Made by a program: the position numbers and the translations under genes
DNA from: Mya arenaria
Taxonomy: Eukaryota > Mollusca > Bivalvia > Myida > Myidae
DNA length: 64,000 nucleotides
Reading direction: 5' to 3'
NCBI RefSeq assembly: GCF_026914265.1
Contig: NC_069125.1
Location: 8,349,117 to 8,413,116, forward strand
The notes under the pieces: generated by a model
What the model was told of the DNA's origin: nothing
What the model saw: the letters and a program-made list of their open reading frames with translations, nothing else
The model's database searches: none
Shown: positions 1 through 12,430 of the stretch, piece after piece
Layout of the letters: every line of letters begins with the position of its first letter
Numbering within the stretch: the stretch's first letter is position 1

Positions 1-3000
1 ATGTTCATTGTGGCAGCATTGGTTGCATTAAGGTAAATACTACTATATTTTTGGTTAATGGTAGAAAAGATATGATTCTAATGGTGTTATTGCCTTTAAC
101 CCTTTGTAAAAGCGGATGCACAGTTTTAAAACAGTTTCTGCCTTCATGAAACAGTGTAAAAAAATTACCTTTGTCAAACAATTTTCGCTAAGTTCCACAT
201 TTGCATTCCTTACACATTTTACTAATTTAAAACATATAATTTATGCTTGGCTTTTCAAACAACATTAGTTTTTATTATCATCTTTCAATCAACAAATTGC
301 AATGCTATAATTAAACATTTATCAAGTATTATATGAGTTGATATGAGCAATTTGCAATTAAGTTTTGCCACGCATATTTTCCTAGCAAAGTTTATGAACG
401 CCTTTTTAAAAATAATAATTATAATAATATCATATAAAACTTTCCACAAGCACTAGTTGTGATGATTATATTTATCTTGTTTAAAATAAATATCTTTCAC
501 AATTTTCCACAAAACAGGTTTCCTTTGAAGATGATGAAAGCATTCAATGCAAGTTAGAACAGTTTATTTCCGGTACGAAGCCAGGATTCAGGCAAAGCAG
601 ATCCCTGTTCTTGACATGGTTAGATTTCAAGGTAAAATTGTTCAATGTATGCTCACTTCGCTCATTCTTAATAACTTATAACTTACTTCAGGTCGTCTAA
701 CTATTTATTAGTAAAACATTTTTATAGTAAAAGTAACCTAAGCCTAAATCCCAGGTGCATTTCTGTTACGCTTTGTAACTCTGGCTCATATACTTATAAA
801 AAAGTGACAGTTGCACTTTCCTAATCACGACTTTTTAAAGTGACACATGGAAGCCGGGCAAATACCAAATAATTCGTATATTTGTAATGCAGCATTTTTG
901 GCAATATTTTTTTTACATAATTGGACTTCCTGTTGTTGTTCTGTTTATTTAATAAGCGCAACTAGGTATCTTTTCTGGAGTTTTTTTAATGTTATATTTG
1001 TCTAGTTGTTCTTTAGTCATCACTATTTCAATTTATGTAAATATTTCATGATTTTGAAATGGATCATCTGTAGCGTTTGCTATGAATCCATGTCAATAAT
1101 CCATTTCTTTGTATTTAGATGTATAAAACTAAAATAATTTCCGTGGTTGAGGATTGTTAAATGGTGTTACAAGGAATGATAATATTTTAGGCACACCTGT
1201 GAACAATCTCTTTGCCCAGATTATCACTACGAGTTGCCATACTTTGTTGTATTTCAGGGATGCGAGATGCAACATATACCCCGATATCAATCACCTCGAA
1301 AAGAAGTGCATCGCTTAAACGCGGCAAATAAATGAGGTATAGTACCCGGATTGCCAATATAGTAATGTTTTAAATGTTTTTAATATGCTGGGAAAATCAC
1401 ACACAATAAGTTGTAAATACAAATATAACAAGCAATTTCTTTTCACACGCGTGAAGACTACATGAGATAAATGTGAAATTCCATACATCATTATGTTGTT
1501 GAATAGTATAAGGGTTTAATTGTAATTGTTTATTTTTCAGTTACAAGGGGAAATTCAGAATTTGAAAGAAAAACTGGTAAATAAAGACAGGCAGATTGCA
1601 GATATGCAGGTAAAATGCCGTTAAATCTTAAATGCTTAAAATGGTAAATGTTTTAAACTATTTTGATTAATTATTGACATGTCTTTTTATTGTATCGTAA
1701 TATTTCCATTTCTGTTAAGAGACCTTGTCGGTGTTTAACTTTTAAAGTAGTGTAAATAATTAAGCATAGGCCCTCTATTTTGTAACAAGTATTTCATTAT
1801 ATATGAACAACCTTATAAAGAACATAAAAAAGGAAAGCACACATGCTTATCTATAAATATTATTCATAAAATGAACATGAATTCTCTGTGAATATACGCC
1901 TATACACATTTTTAGAGAGTATTATGTTTTGTACTATTTAAATGTTTATTCAATATTTCCTATGTCGATTTAGAAAAATATGGCAAATTTTGAGGCCATG
2001 AACATATATTTCAGGCAAACCAAAACAGAATGTATGCAGAGAATGATAGTCTAATGCTCAGAGTGAAAATGACAGAACAGACAGCAGCAAGGGCAAGGGC
2101 TTCCCTACCAAAGGTACTGTTTTTTACATGGAAACAAATTATATCCAATGAAGCTCGTTATTTCTCATGATTATTATGTATATGTGCATGTTTATAGCTT
2201 CAACTTAAATAACAAAGTCCACAGCCTCTAACCACATACATAAATGCCGCATCTTATCAACCTAGAAGTAAATGGGGTACCTATTATGACTATATTCCAT
2301 GCATTTGTTTTAGCTGGTCTGTTTAAGAAAGATGAGCTTACATCATAGCTTCATGGGGATATGTTGTTGTCGGTCGTTGAAAACGTGTTAAAGTTGATAT
2401 ATGTGTAGTAATCACACAAGTTACAGCTAAGATGATTGACAAGTATATTATAAATCATAGTAAACCAAAGGGTCAACATTCATAACTCATGTAGTTCTTA
2501 TTACTAATTTGCATTTTGGTAAAATATTATCCCTTTTTGTCTTTTTTGCACCCACAAGCGAAGCTATTGTTTAATTAACAAGGATAACAGTTGCAGTCTA
2601 ATGATCTTTGATATCTTCATGTCGCCTTTTTTTTAAATAATCAGTCCGTCAACCTATAAGACTGTCCATCGTTCATAACAGACTCTTTATGATGGCTATA
2701 ACTATGTAATTTCATATTTTGACGATCTATTTTAAACAGTCTTTGGTAGATTAACTGAAAAATCTTCATTATATCTTCATTTCTTTCCATCAAACCTTCA
2801 GCACATGTGATTAGATGACAACCATATTTACAACATCAAAATGTGAAGGTCAAGTTAACACGATCTTTGACCGGATTAAGAATTTAGTTGTAATGTAAAA
2901 GAAATGTTAAGTATATTGATGAAATATGTCTGCTTGCTGTCTGAGCCTTGTAATTATATTTTCAAATTCCTGCAATGGGTGAAAATCCATATGAATTTCA

Positions 3001-6000
3001 ACATTTGACGAGAAAAAAAAAGTTTGATTTTATATTCACATCTTTTATTCAATATTAATTTTGTAAGAGTAACTGAGTTTTGGAGCACTGCTTGTTTTTC
3101 ATTAAAGAACAGCCAGATTCACCCATGCACATTTATGTTCCCAAAGTTTATTTATGCAGAAGGATCATGTAAACGATATTTTGCTTTGAAATATTGATAT
3201 AAAGACCATTGTGTATCTCGATTCTAGATTCTGTTCCCATTTTTTTTAACAACATATTACTACAACTGACATAAATTTATGGTAGAATGATACAAATATT
3301 ACAAAGATAGATCTCTTAGTATGTCATTTGTGACTATTGTTAGTGAAAAGGAGCTTCAATTTTAAGCTCTGTCTTTTTCCTTGACCCAAATAAATTTGTA
3401 TATTTGTATTATACCATTTGCAGGAATCTCGGGTTGCTGCAAAGAAACAGGTTTTGCAGGAAACGGTTACACCAGCAAACAATGCCAGATTCGATAAGGT
3501 TTGTTTGTCTGAAGAAATACAACTTAAAACTAGGCTGAATTCATTTATTACATATGACTGATAATATTTGATAGACATACTTTTCTCCTACCTCAGATAA
3601 GTAGATCCAAAAATTAGGCCATGCAGGAAATTAGAATCTTGCCCTCGGGCAAAGATAAAACAAAGACCCGTATGAAATACAGTTGAACACTGCCATTCCG
3701 ATCACCGTTTATCCGAATTGATCGCTATTGTTTTTTTTTGGTCTCGATTTTACTCCTACTTTGTTTAACTAAATTTTTAATCTTTAATCCGAAATCGCTA
3801 GTCCGAATTAATCGCTATTCCCAAGTAATAATTACGGGCCCGATTTGGTATTTCACACCTGTTTATTAATTCTTATTTCGAACCTTATCATGTCATAGTT
3901 TTTCACACCATACTTCAATTACACTAGGGCATGGGCTTGGGGTGACAATGGAGCACAATTAGCGCTTGTTAAAGAATGAAATTGAGATTGCAGATATGCA
4001 GGTAAAATGCCGTTAAATCTTAAATGCTTAAAATGGTAAATGTTTTAAACTATTTTGATTAATTATTGACATGTCTTTTTATTGTATCGTAATATTTCCA
4101 TTTCTGTTAAGAGACCTTGTCGGTGTTTAACTGTTAAAGTAGTGTAAATAATTAAGCATAGGCCCTCTATTTTGTAACAAGTATTTCATTATATATGAAC
4201 AACCTTATAAAGAACATAAAAAGGAAAGCAAACATGCTTATCTATAAATATTATTCATAAAATGAACATGAATTCTCTGTGAATATACGCCTATACACAT
4301 TTTTAGAGAGTATTATGTTTTGTACTATTTAAATGTTTATTCAATATTTCCTATGTCGATTTAGAAAAATATGGCAAATTTTGAGGCCATGAACATATAT
4401 TTCAGGCAAACCAAAACAGAATGTATGCAGAGAATGATAGTCTAATGCTCAGAGTGAAAATGACAGAACAGACAGCAGCAAGGGCAAGGGCTTCCCTACC
4501 AAAGGTACTGTTTTTTACATGGAAACAAATTATATCCAATGAAGCTCGTTATTTCTCATGATTATTATGTATATGTGCATGTTTATAGCTTCAACTTAAA
4601 TAACAAAGTCCACAGCCTCTAACCACATACATAAATGCCGCATCTTATCAACCTAGAAGTAAATGGGGTACCTATTATGACTATATTCCATGCATTTGTT
4701 TTAGCTGGTCTGTTTAAGAAAGATGAGCTTACATCATAGCTTCATGGGGATCCAAAAATTAGGCCATGCAGGAAATTAGAATCTTGCCCTCGGGCAAAGA
4801 TAAAACAAAGACCCGTATGAAATACAGTTGAACACTGCCATTCCGATCACCGTTTATCCGAATTGATCGCTATTGTTTTTTTTTGGTCTCGATTTTACTC
4901 CTACTTTGTTTAACTAAATTTTTAATCTTTAATCCGAAATCGCTAGTCCGAATTAATCGCTATTCCCAAGTAATAATTACGGGCCCGATTTGGTATTTCA
5001 CACCTGTTTATTAATTCTTATTTCGAACCTTATCATGTCATAGTTTTTCACACCATACTTCAATTACACTAGGGCATGGGCTTGGGGTGACAATGGAGCA
5101 CAATTAGCGCTTGTTAAAGAATGAAATTGAGCACGCGTATTTTACAATCATCGATGTCAGAAAATTAGCAATTCATTTAGGTGATGTAGTGTATTGAGTT
5201 GTTAATATGTCAAATATTCTGTAATAACAATCAGTACAAAATATCATGCATCACATGTTTCCGTGACTATTATGTTCTTATATTGAACAATATTTAAGAC
5301 AATATTATGTTCCAAAATAACTTTGTAACGAAATATGTCATATGTTATGTTAAACAACATTTAAAGTCTAGTTATATTAGTTCATCCATAGCTATCCGTT
5401 TATTATGTGTCTGCTTACTACATTGCATAATTGAACATTTCATGTATTTGTATACAATTTATGTATTTGTATGCAATATGTATGTTTATCACGAAAAACT
5501 GTATAAGTTTAAGTGAAAATAAAATCTGTTCTGTTCTGTATATAATTTCTGGTTAACACAACATGAATATCAATCGAAAATACGCATTGCTCACTTAACC
5601 CGCTACCGAATAATCCGTACTATGTTCCGAATGCATACATGTGCTGTCAATTTGTTTTAAACGTTTTATGTTTTAATAAAGAAGTCAAAAAAAAAACGAA
5701 TTATTTGTCATTTAGTACATAATCAATCAACAAATATTTTTGTATACGAAATATCACTCAAACCGAATGTATCATATTGGTAACGTGTAACCGAAATTGC
5801 AATCTTCACGACTTAGTATTTCACGTCATCTATTATTCGCGAACGTTGTCAATTTTATGAAAATTTTTAATCCGAAATATCGTTATCCCGAAATATTTTT
5901 TGGGTCCCTACGATTTTTAATTAACGGTGTTAAACTGTACTTTTTTATTGTCATAAAGAGTTCCAGTAAAACATACGTTTTTACCTCATTTTGTTAAACT

Positions 6001-7383
6001 GAGATGGGAGAAAAAGCATATACCATAGCCGCCCGTATAAGAAAGGTTCGTCCCAACACTCGCTCAGGGTGTTCTGTGAAGACTCAGTAAACCTCGAGTA
6101 AACCTCGTTTCCACAAAACACCCGACGCACAGGTTGGTAATGAACCTATCTTACGCTCTCGGCCATGTAGGATACTAATAATAACGATGATACGTAATCG
6201 AATTAGCTAAACACTTCCAACTAAAAAACAGAAATTGCCAACCGCAAAATTAAGTTAAAGTTATAGTTCAGTAGTTGTAAAGATTGTATGAAAATAATAA
6301 TTGAATTTAAGAAAAACAACTTATACATGCTAAATTATTAATGTTTATTTTCCATGATTTCTTTACCAAAGATAACTGGCAAAATCTTATTTTATGTAAC
6401 AATTATAACTGAGCATAATAAATGATTTTAGTAATGAACTGAAACTTTCCTACCAGTATTTAAATAAAAACTTGGCAAGTGGCATACATGTATTGCATAT
6501 CACATTCATGTTGTATGCAAAATAATAACAATATGCAATATAAACTCAGTCATATTCATAAATTTGGCAACCCAAGAAATAGTGCAAAAAAAATTCATAC
6601 ATACTTAAGAGCAAAGTATACTTTTGCAATTGCTTTAGAGCCCCGGTCCTGTGGTTAGACCATATACTTTAAAATCACGCTGTTGCGGATTCGAATCCCG
6701 CCTCCGTCCAGCATTTTTTATTATGGTTTCCCCACCTCTGTTTGTTATATGCTTTTCATAAAGTTAATCGTTATGTTAGTACAGCAGATTTCAAAAATAT
6801 ATTTTCAGACAGCAGAAACTGAAACTTTAGCCGAGATAGCAGAAAATATGACGGTATGTTCAAGTATAAATACAGAAATATAAAGCCATTTGTCTATTAA
6901 AGTATGAAACATTATATAACAAAGCCATTTGTCTATTAAAGTATAAGACATTATATAACAAATATACTGAACTTAAAATGATCATTAATTGGATTTTGGC
7001 TGTAATGGTAATATGTAGTATACACTGTAATTTTAAGAATACACCACATCTATTAAATCTAGGAAATACTTATATGTTTGGTTCGTCTTCAGGTGGCAGT
7101 TGTGGAATATACAAACCAGAGTGTGTATATTGGAGAAATGGAGGGAAACATGATGACCTTTGCCCGTCGGCCAGTCGGAAAACTAACAAGTTCTCTCAAC
7201 GTAAAAAATAAACAGAGCGTAATTTTGAATCCCTTGGACAAAATGAAAATTAATCGTCGATATCTAATTGCAAAATTCGAAGGATGTAAGAAAGACAACG
7301 TAATACAATTATCGGAAATTCAGATTCAACTTATAAATCAGTCCGTAGCTTCATATTGTTCCAAACAAGCTTCAGACATCTAA
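1..7383 (+). CDS. 3' part of an unrecognised multi-exon gene, coiled-coil-like
   Basis: Exons inferred from splice signals and one continuous reading frame: 1-32 (frame from base 3), 518-631, 1541-1609, 2015-2113, 3424-3498, a duplicate of the 2015 exon at 4406-4504, 6809-6853 and 7093-7383 with TAA. Every junction falls at phase 0, so any exon can be skipped or doubled without a frameshift; this regularity is the main support. The exon at 1541 (starting LQGEIQNLKEKL) and the one at 2015 (ANQNRMYAENDSL) are polar, heptad-like and Glu/Lys/Gln-rich, suggesting a coiled coil. The 96-residue last exon is compact and basic (RRPVGKL, NRRYLIAKFEG), probably a small C-terminal domain, but I do not recognise the family. 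A further exon at about 1258 is possible but hits TGA before its obvious donor at 1322; an earlier GT at 1306 would keep the frame. No signal peptide or membrane segment is visible. The 5' end lies outside the window. Confidence 0.62.
1595..5131. repeat. Recent tandem duplication with exon doubling and internal deletion
   Basis: Bases 1595-3986 are repeated at 3987-5131. The second copy lacks the part matching about 2361-3606, which holds the exon at 3424-3498. The copied parts (1595-2360 with 3987-4751; 3607-3986 with 4752-5131) differ at only about three positions over 1.1 kb by eye. The duplication junction shares AG and the deletion junction shares GAT, typical of end joining. The copied exon 4406-4504 keeps both splice sites and phase. 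The copy of the 1541 exon keeps only its last 15 bases and donor and lacks an acceptor. An assembly artefact from two alleles is a serious alternative. Confidence 0.9.
3680..3986. mobile_element. Left-end fragment of the same pogo-like MITE
   Basis: These 307 bases are the first part of the 4825-5937 element with the same flanking TA. They are cut off exactly at the tandem-duplication junction at 3986/3987, so the element was present before the duplication. Confidence 0.75.
4825..5937. mobile_element. Non-autonomous pogo/Tc1-mariner-like MITE
   Basis: The left end begins CAGTTGAACACTGCC after TA. The right end, read in reverse complement, begins CAGTTTAACACCG and is followed by TA, so a TA target site flanks a 1.1-kb element. 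Both ends carry subterminal runs of the words ATCCGAA/TTCGGAT, as is common in pogo/Tigger-type termini. The interior is AT-rich and has no transposase-like frame; the 69-codon frame at 5307-5516 looks accidental. It sits in an intron of the left gene. Confidence 0.6.
6638..6710 (+). mobile_element. tRNA-like segment, probable SINE head
   Basis: Contains GTGGTTAGAC, resembling the end of a tRNA D-arm/A box, and GATTCGAATCC, a near-perfect B box, inside a T-arm-like hairpin (GCGGA/CCCGC). The acceptor and anticodon stems do not pair, so it is not a working tRNA gene. A tRNA-derived SINE head or tRNA pseudogene in an intron of the left gene fits best. Confidence 0.4.
6883..6961. repeat. 39-bp direct repeat, two copies
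   Basis: The phrase beginning AGCCATTTGTCTATTAAAG is repeated back to back with two or three differences, just downstream of the exon ending at 6853. No function is evident. Confidence 0.75.
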
Positions 7384-9270
7384 AACCTGATATATTTGGT
7401 ATGATCATAAATTTCAGATAACAGTTTGCCTGTACATATCTTTTAAACCTTGTTTTTGTATTTCAGTAAGCTTACATTGTGTTTTCATTTTGTAAATATT
7501 TGTACATTTTATGATTGAGTTATTTTTATTTACTTTTGCTTTGCCTTAAAGCCTATTTTATTTTAGTAGGTTACTAATTCAAGTTTCATTTTGTGAACAC
7601 AGAGAATCGGTCAATGACAAGTCGGGAATCTAGTCTTGGTCTTTCGAGAGCCATTCCAGTATGCTAAGCTCTTACCCTACATAACTCATTATTAAAGTTC
7701 TTCCTGTGATTTCTGTGATGGAGTTTTTTTATTTATCAACTCCTCTGTGCATAAAGCCTGACATATTTGAGAAAGTGCCGTCTTTGGTATTCATGAAAGT
7801 TTGTATGAAATACCCCTTCTTACAACAACATTTGTGTCCAGCATAAGCTGACTCAGAGTCTGATATAGTGACATCCTTGTAGGAAATATAAATCCACTTT
7901 TAAATGTTTGCTATAGGTTGTTTAGCATATACTATAAAGTATTCCGATCAAGATAATGTCTTGTAAATGACGAGAACGAATGATAGAAGTATTATTATTT
8001 TCTTGAATAGATAACTTTAAGCAGATACTTTAGGTTTATTTTAATGATATGGAAAGAAACATAGAACAATAAAAAAGTATTGAACCTGCTCCATGTTTAC
8101 TGATGGAACATTCACCAATTATGTTAATCATGCTCTCGATGACTTTTTTATTTAAGCATACTTTAAATGTACAGTTCATAACAGACACTTAGTTGTTTGT
8201 CATTCACGTTGTGAAGAAATTGCTTAAAACTGTATATGTGTTATAACCGAAAAATGCTATTCATTTAAATGCCCCAGTCTGAGAAGCAAATAGATTTCAC
8301 TTGTCTGTCTGTTCGTCGGTTCATCTAGCTGTCACACAACATTTTGTCACACTTATCTCCGGCAGTAAATTAGCAAGAGTCGTAAAACCAGCATGTCTAG
8401 TTTTGCAGCTTAAGTTCTATTTGTCTGTTGGCTGTTTGTATGTTTGTCAAATAATCATATTTGTATTTCATTTCATCTGGTAACATCCCCGAATTGTTTT
8501 GGTTATGTTACCAAACCTTTCAAGATTTAGTTGGTAATATTCCCAGAAATATATTTAACTCTGTCAATAAATGTGAGCGGGTTAAGCTCTGCGATTATGT
8601 TAAAGAATCAGTATGTATTCGTAATACTATTCCTAATAATGATTATTATTATTAATTTAGTTCATCCTCTGATACTGCTGCCTTTACGTCAACATATTTG
8701 TGTCTTTAACCATAGCACTAACCATGTACAAGCATTTGATATCAAAAACCTTAGTGTATGTGTTTAGACGATGTTCTGATGTATATGACTTATAAACGTC
8801 TGTTCTGTTCTTTTCTGTGTTTTTTTTAAATCGTAATATGCGAAAGTCCACACTTGTATTTAAAATAATTATTGTCAAATTGTAAAATTACAAGAGACAT
8901 ACCTGTAATACTGAAATAACATTCTAGTTGGTTTAAACAACCAGGAATATGTAATCTATGTCGTTCTATCAATCAACACTTATTAGAGTCAAACGTCATG
9001 GTCATAACTCATATTCGCCATTAAAATGTTGTCGTATTTACTTATTCCCTTCTAAGAGGACACATTTTATCTGCAAATATCTGTTATCATCTGAACACGA
9101 TTGAACACTATGTATACTATCCTCACACTTTGAATGGTCATAATCTTTAAACTGCCTTAAAGTCATCCAATGGCAATGACCAATCAGCTGTCATTTCAGT
9201 CCATGCGTATTTCGATTGTTCAAATAATCCTGACAACATGGCGCTCAGGGGGTGATGGGGATTAATGTTT
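7384..9270. other. Gene-free AT-rich spacer
   Basis: Downstream of the left gene's stop codon. Short open frames exist on both strands, but none has family-like motifs, splice context or composition unlike the background. I see no clear poly(A) signal close to the stop. The last part grades into the dyad-rich satellite. Confidence 0.5.
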
Positions 9271-11340
9271 GACAAACATCTCTTGTTATAAAATGTTTAT
9301 ATTTTTATTGGAAATATTACCAAACATTTGCGAATATTGCATGTTTTAGAAATGTTTAAAACAATTTTAGTCATACTATAGATTATTCTGGGAATATTAC
9401 AAACATGCTGAACAACCTGCTGTTAATTTCAATACTATGCAATGAAGATTTTGGTAATATTCCCAGAATAATTCATGTCCTACAGCAGCTCACGTGGAGC
9501 TTTTTCTTTTGGATTATTTTATTTCAATTCATCTTTTGATATGCCCAAAAAAGTTTTGGTAATGTTACCAAATATTTCAAGATAATATAATTGTATTCAG
9601 GATGAATTTGAGAACGATAACGGAAAATGTTCGTAATTCATTTTGGGAATATTACCAAATATTTGTGACTATTCCTAGTTTAAGAATGATATAGAAAATA
9701 TCTCGGTATAATATGGATTAATTTGGGAATGTTCTCAAAAATGTTGAAAAGCCCCAGTTTTTAATACTATTCTATGAACTGTTTGGTCCTACAGAAACTA
9801 TTTGTGGAGTTTTCAAAGGCTTTTTGTTGAATTAGTCTGTTTCAGTTCATCTGGTAATATTCTCAAATAATTTTGGTAATGTTACCAAATATCACGATCA
9901 AATTGGTAATATTCCCAGAAAACCTGGACATTTTATTCAGAATCCTAGCAGAATAATATCGATAGTTTTGGAAATGTTCCCAAAAATGTTAAAACCCCCA
10001 CTATAACTTTAAATACTATACTTTGAAATGTTTGGTAATATTCCCGAAAGGTTTTGGTAATTTTACCAGAAATTTCAAGATTAACTTTGGTAATATTCCC
10101 AGAAAACCTGGACATTATTTTCAAGACGAATTTTAAAATGTTAGCCGAAAATGTGCATAATTCAGAAAAATTACCAAATATTTGTGACAACACCTAGTTT
10201 TTATTAATTTTTAGAAAACCGCTCAACATACTATGGATACTTTTGGGAATATTACCAGAAATGTTGAAAACCACACCATAACTCTTCAATACTATGTTAC
10301 AAAGTGTTTGGAAATATTTTCAAAATGTTTTGGTAATGTGACCAACTTTCAAGATCAAATTGGAAATATTCCCAGAAAACCTGAACATTATACTCAGAAT
10401 CCTAGCAGAAGATGTTCATCACTTATTTTGGGAATATTACCAAATATTTGTGACTTTTCATAGTTGAAGAATATTTTAGAAAATCTCTCGGCATAGTATT
10501 GATTATTTTGGGAATGTTCCCACAATTGTTGAAACCCCCACCACAACTTTCACTACTATACTACAAAGTGTTTGGAATTATTTTCAAAATGTTTTGGTAA
10601 TGTTACCAAATTTTCAAGATCAAATTGGTAATATTCCCAGAAAACCTGGACATAATATTCAGATTCCTAGCAGAAAATGTTCATCATTTTTTTGGGAATA
10701 TTACCAAATATTTCTGACTTTTCATAGTTGAAAAATATTTTAGAAAATCTCTCGGCATAATATGGATTATTTTTGGAAATGTTCCCACAAATGTTAAAAC
10801 CCCCACCACAACTTTCAATACTATTCTACAAAGTGTTTGGAAATATTTTCAAAATGTTTTGGTAATGTTACCAAATTTTCAAGATCAAATTGGTAATATT
10901 TCCAGAAAACCTGGACATTATATTCAGAATCCTAGCAGAAAATGTTCATCATTTTGTTTTGGGAATATTACCAAATATTTGTGACTTTTCATAATTGAAG
11001 AATATTTTAGAAAATCTCTCGGCATAGTATCGAATATTTTGGGAATGTTCCCACAAATGTTGAAACCCCCACCACAACTTTCAATACTATACTACAAAGT
11101 GTTTGGAATTATTTTCAAAATGTTTTGGTAATGTTACCAAATTTTCAAGATCAAATTGGTAATATTCCCAGAAAACCTGGCATACTATGGATACTTTTTG
11201 GGAATATTACCAGAAATGTTGAAAACCACACTATAACTCTTCAATACTATACTATGAAGTGTTTGGTAATATTCCCAAAGACATTTCTAATCCTACAGAA
11301 ATGCTTTGAGGACATTACAAAGGGTTTCTGTTGAATAAAA
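9270..11340. repeat. Dyad-rich satellite, about 265-bp monomer
   Basis: Well-preserved monomers start near 10428, 10689 and 10957, a spacing of 261-270 bp; more diverged copies run back to about 9270, and a partial one follows at 11105-11335. Each monomer carries several short dyads: GGTAATATTCCC, its complement GGGAATATTACC, and TTGGTAATGTTACCAA, an almost perfect palindrome. The short open frames at 10233-10463 and 11125-11334 are two readings of the same monomer and are not genes. Confidence 0.85.
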
Positions 11341-11743
11341 ATGTTACCATGCTGAAAAGGGAAAGTTGCGTTTTCCCTTTTCATTTTGCGGTTTGTTAAA
11401 TGCAAAAGTACGCTCTTAAGGAAACCTCCATTAATTTAATTTAACTGGAGAGGTGCTATCTTATCTCCAGACAATGGCAGGCTGGAACGTCGTATCGTTG
11501 CTTTCAGCAGGAGGACGTAAAATAAAGCAAGACATGGCTTTACGCCTTACCCAAGATGTCATTGGCACTAATTAACGACTATAGTAATTTACATAATTGG
11601 TTTTCCATTGCTACTCGTCTAGCATTTTTGTTGCACGTTGCAGCTGATGTTTAGCATCTTTGAGTGTTTTAAACTCTTACTTTATCATCAATCAATATGT
11701 TGTATTAAACATTTAAATATCGGATAAACTTCACATTTGTATT

Positions 11744-12205
11744 TTGATCTTTGTCACACTTAAATCACAGTGGGGGTTCTTGACTTCCGAGTTTGATTCT
11801 GCAGTGTTTAAATTATTGCAGTACACAGTTTTGTTTTTTCGGGATAATACAAATCTACGGAGCTTACACTGTTCTAAAGAACAATTGATGTTAAAAAGCA
11901 GAAATGGCCGCGTTGGTGTTACCTCTATTAATGGTTACCAGTTATACTTTTCATTGAGAAATAAATCATTAAATTTCATATTTTCTCCGTTACCAAAGAA
12001 TGTTCGATGTCTTGGATTTGAAATAACTTCAGCTCAACAGATTGCTGTAACTGGGATCAAGTTCAGACACAAATGTACGCCATGTAAACACACATTTGCA
12101 TCAAAAGGACCATTATTCCTGCATCTGTTTCACGTTTATAATGTTGATCTGTCTGAAATACGTATACATTCTCACACCAAGAGGCATTCATTTTACTACT
12201 GGTGA
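11744..12205 (+). CDS. Orphan exon or pseudogene with a C2H2-like zinc finger
   Basis: The frame is open for about 154 codons to TGA at 12203, longer than nearby chance frames. It has no ATG at its 5' end (the first in-frame ATG is near 11888), so it would need an upstream exon; CACAG at about 11766-11770 could be an acceptor. Near residues 111-130 it reads CTPCKHTFASKGPLFLHLFH, i.e. C-x2-C-x3-F-x5-L-x2-H-x2-H. This matches a C2H2 finger except that the last histidine spacing is x2 instead of x3-5. No linker or second finger follows. It could be a terminal exon of a zinc-finger gene, a decayed copy, or chance. Confidence 0.3.
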   Translation: MIFVTLKSQWGFLTSEFDSAVFKLLQYTVLFFRDNTNLRSLHCSKEQLMLKSRNGRVGVTSINGYQLYFSLRNKSLNFIFSPLPKNVRCLGFEITSAQQIAVTGIKFRHKCTPCKHTFASKGPLFLHLFHVYNVDLSEIRIHSHTKRHSFYYW

Positions 12206-12430
12206 TAAAGGTTCTCTTTAATCCAATTACTTTATTTACGTCAGTTAATCTCAGATCCCTAATACATCATGATACATGATGTCATTCCGGAGAAAATGAA
12301 GGTCTATAATAGTATCCGTAATGCTTAACAAAACACATCTATCTATATCCGTTGGATGAGTGCATGTCTTTTACGAAGGAAAATATTCGTCTTTTATTGT
12401 GCAATCAATTCCCCAATACACTTCCTAAAC
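12190..12430. repeat. Old repeat P, copy 1
   Basis: Shares an ordered set of words with three other places in the window: TTTACGTCAG, then ATTCCGGA, then GGTCTATAATAGTATCCGTA, then AACAAAACAC. Similarity is clear but old. It lies directly after the orphan zinc-finger frame. Confidence 0.55.

Noticed and set aside
6638-6710. Functional tRNA gene
   Set aside because: Only the T-arm and part of the D-arm fit; acceptor and anticodon stems do not pair.
8301-8878. Small genes on both strands
   Set aside because: Short overlapping frames of background composition with no motifs or splice signals that agree.
9270-11340. Integrated rolling-circle (CRESS-type) replication origin
   Set aside because: The loose nonamer match is expected in AT-rich dyads, and no Rep-like frame is present nearby.
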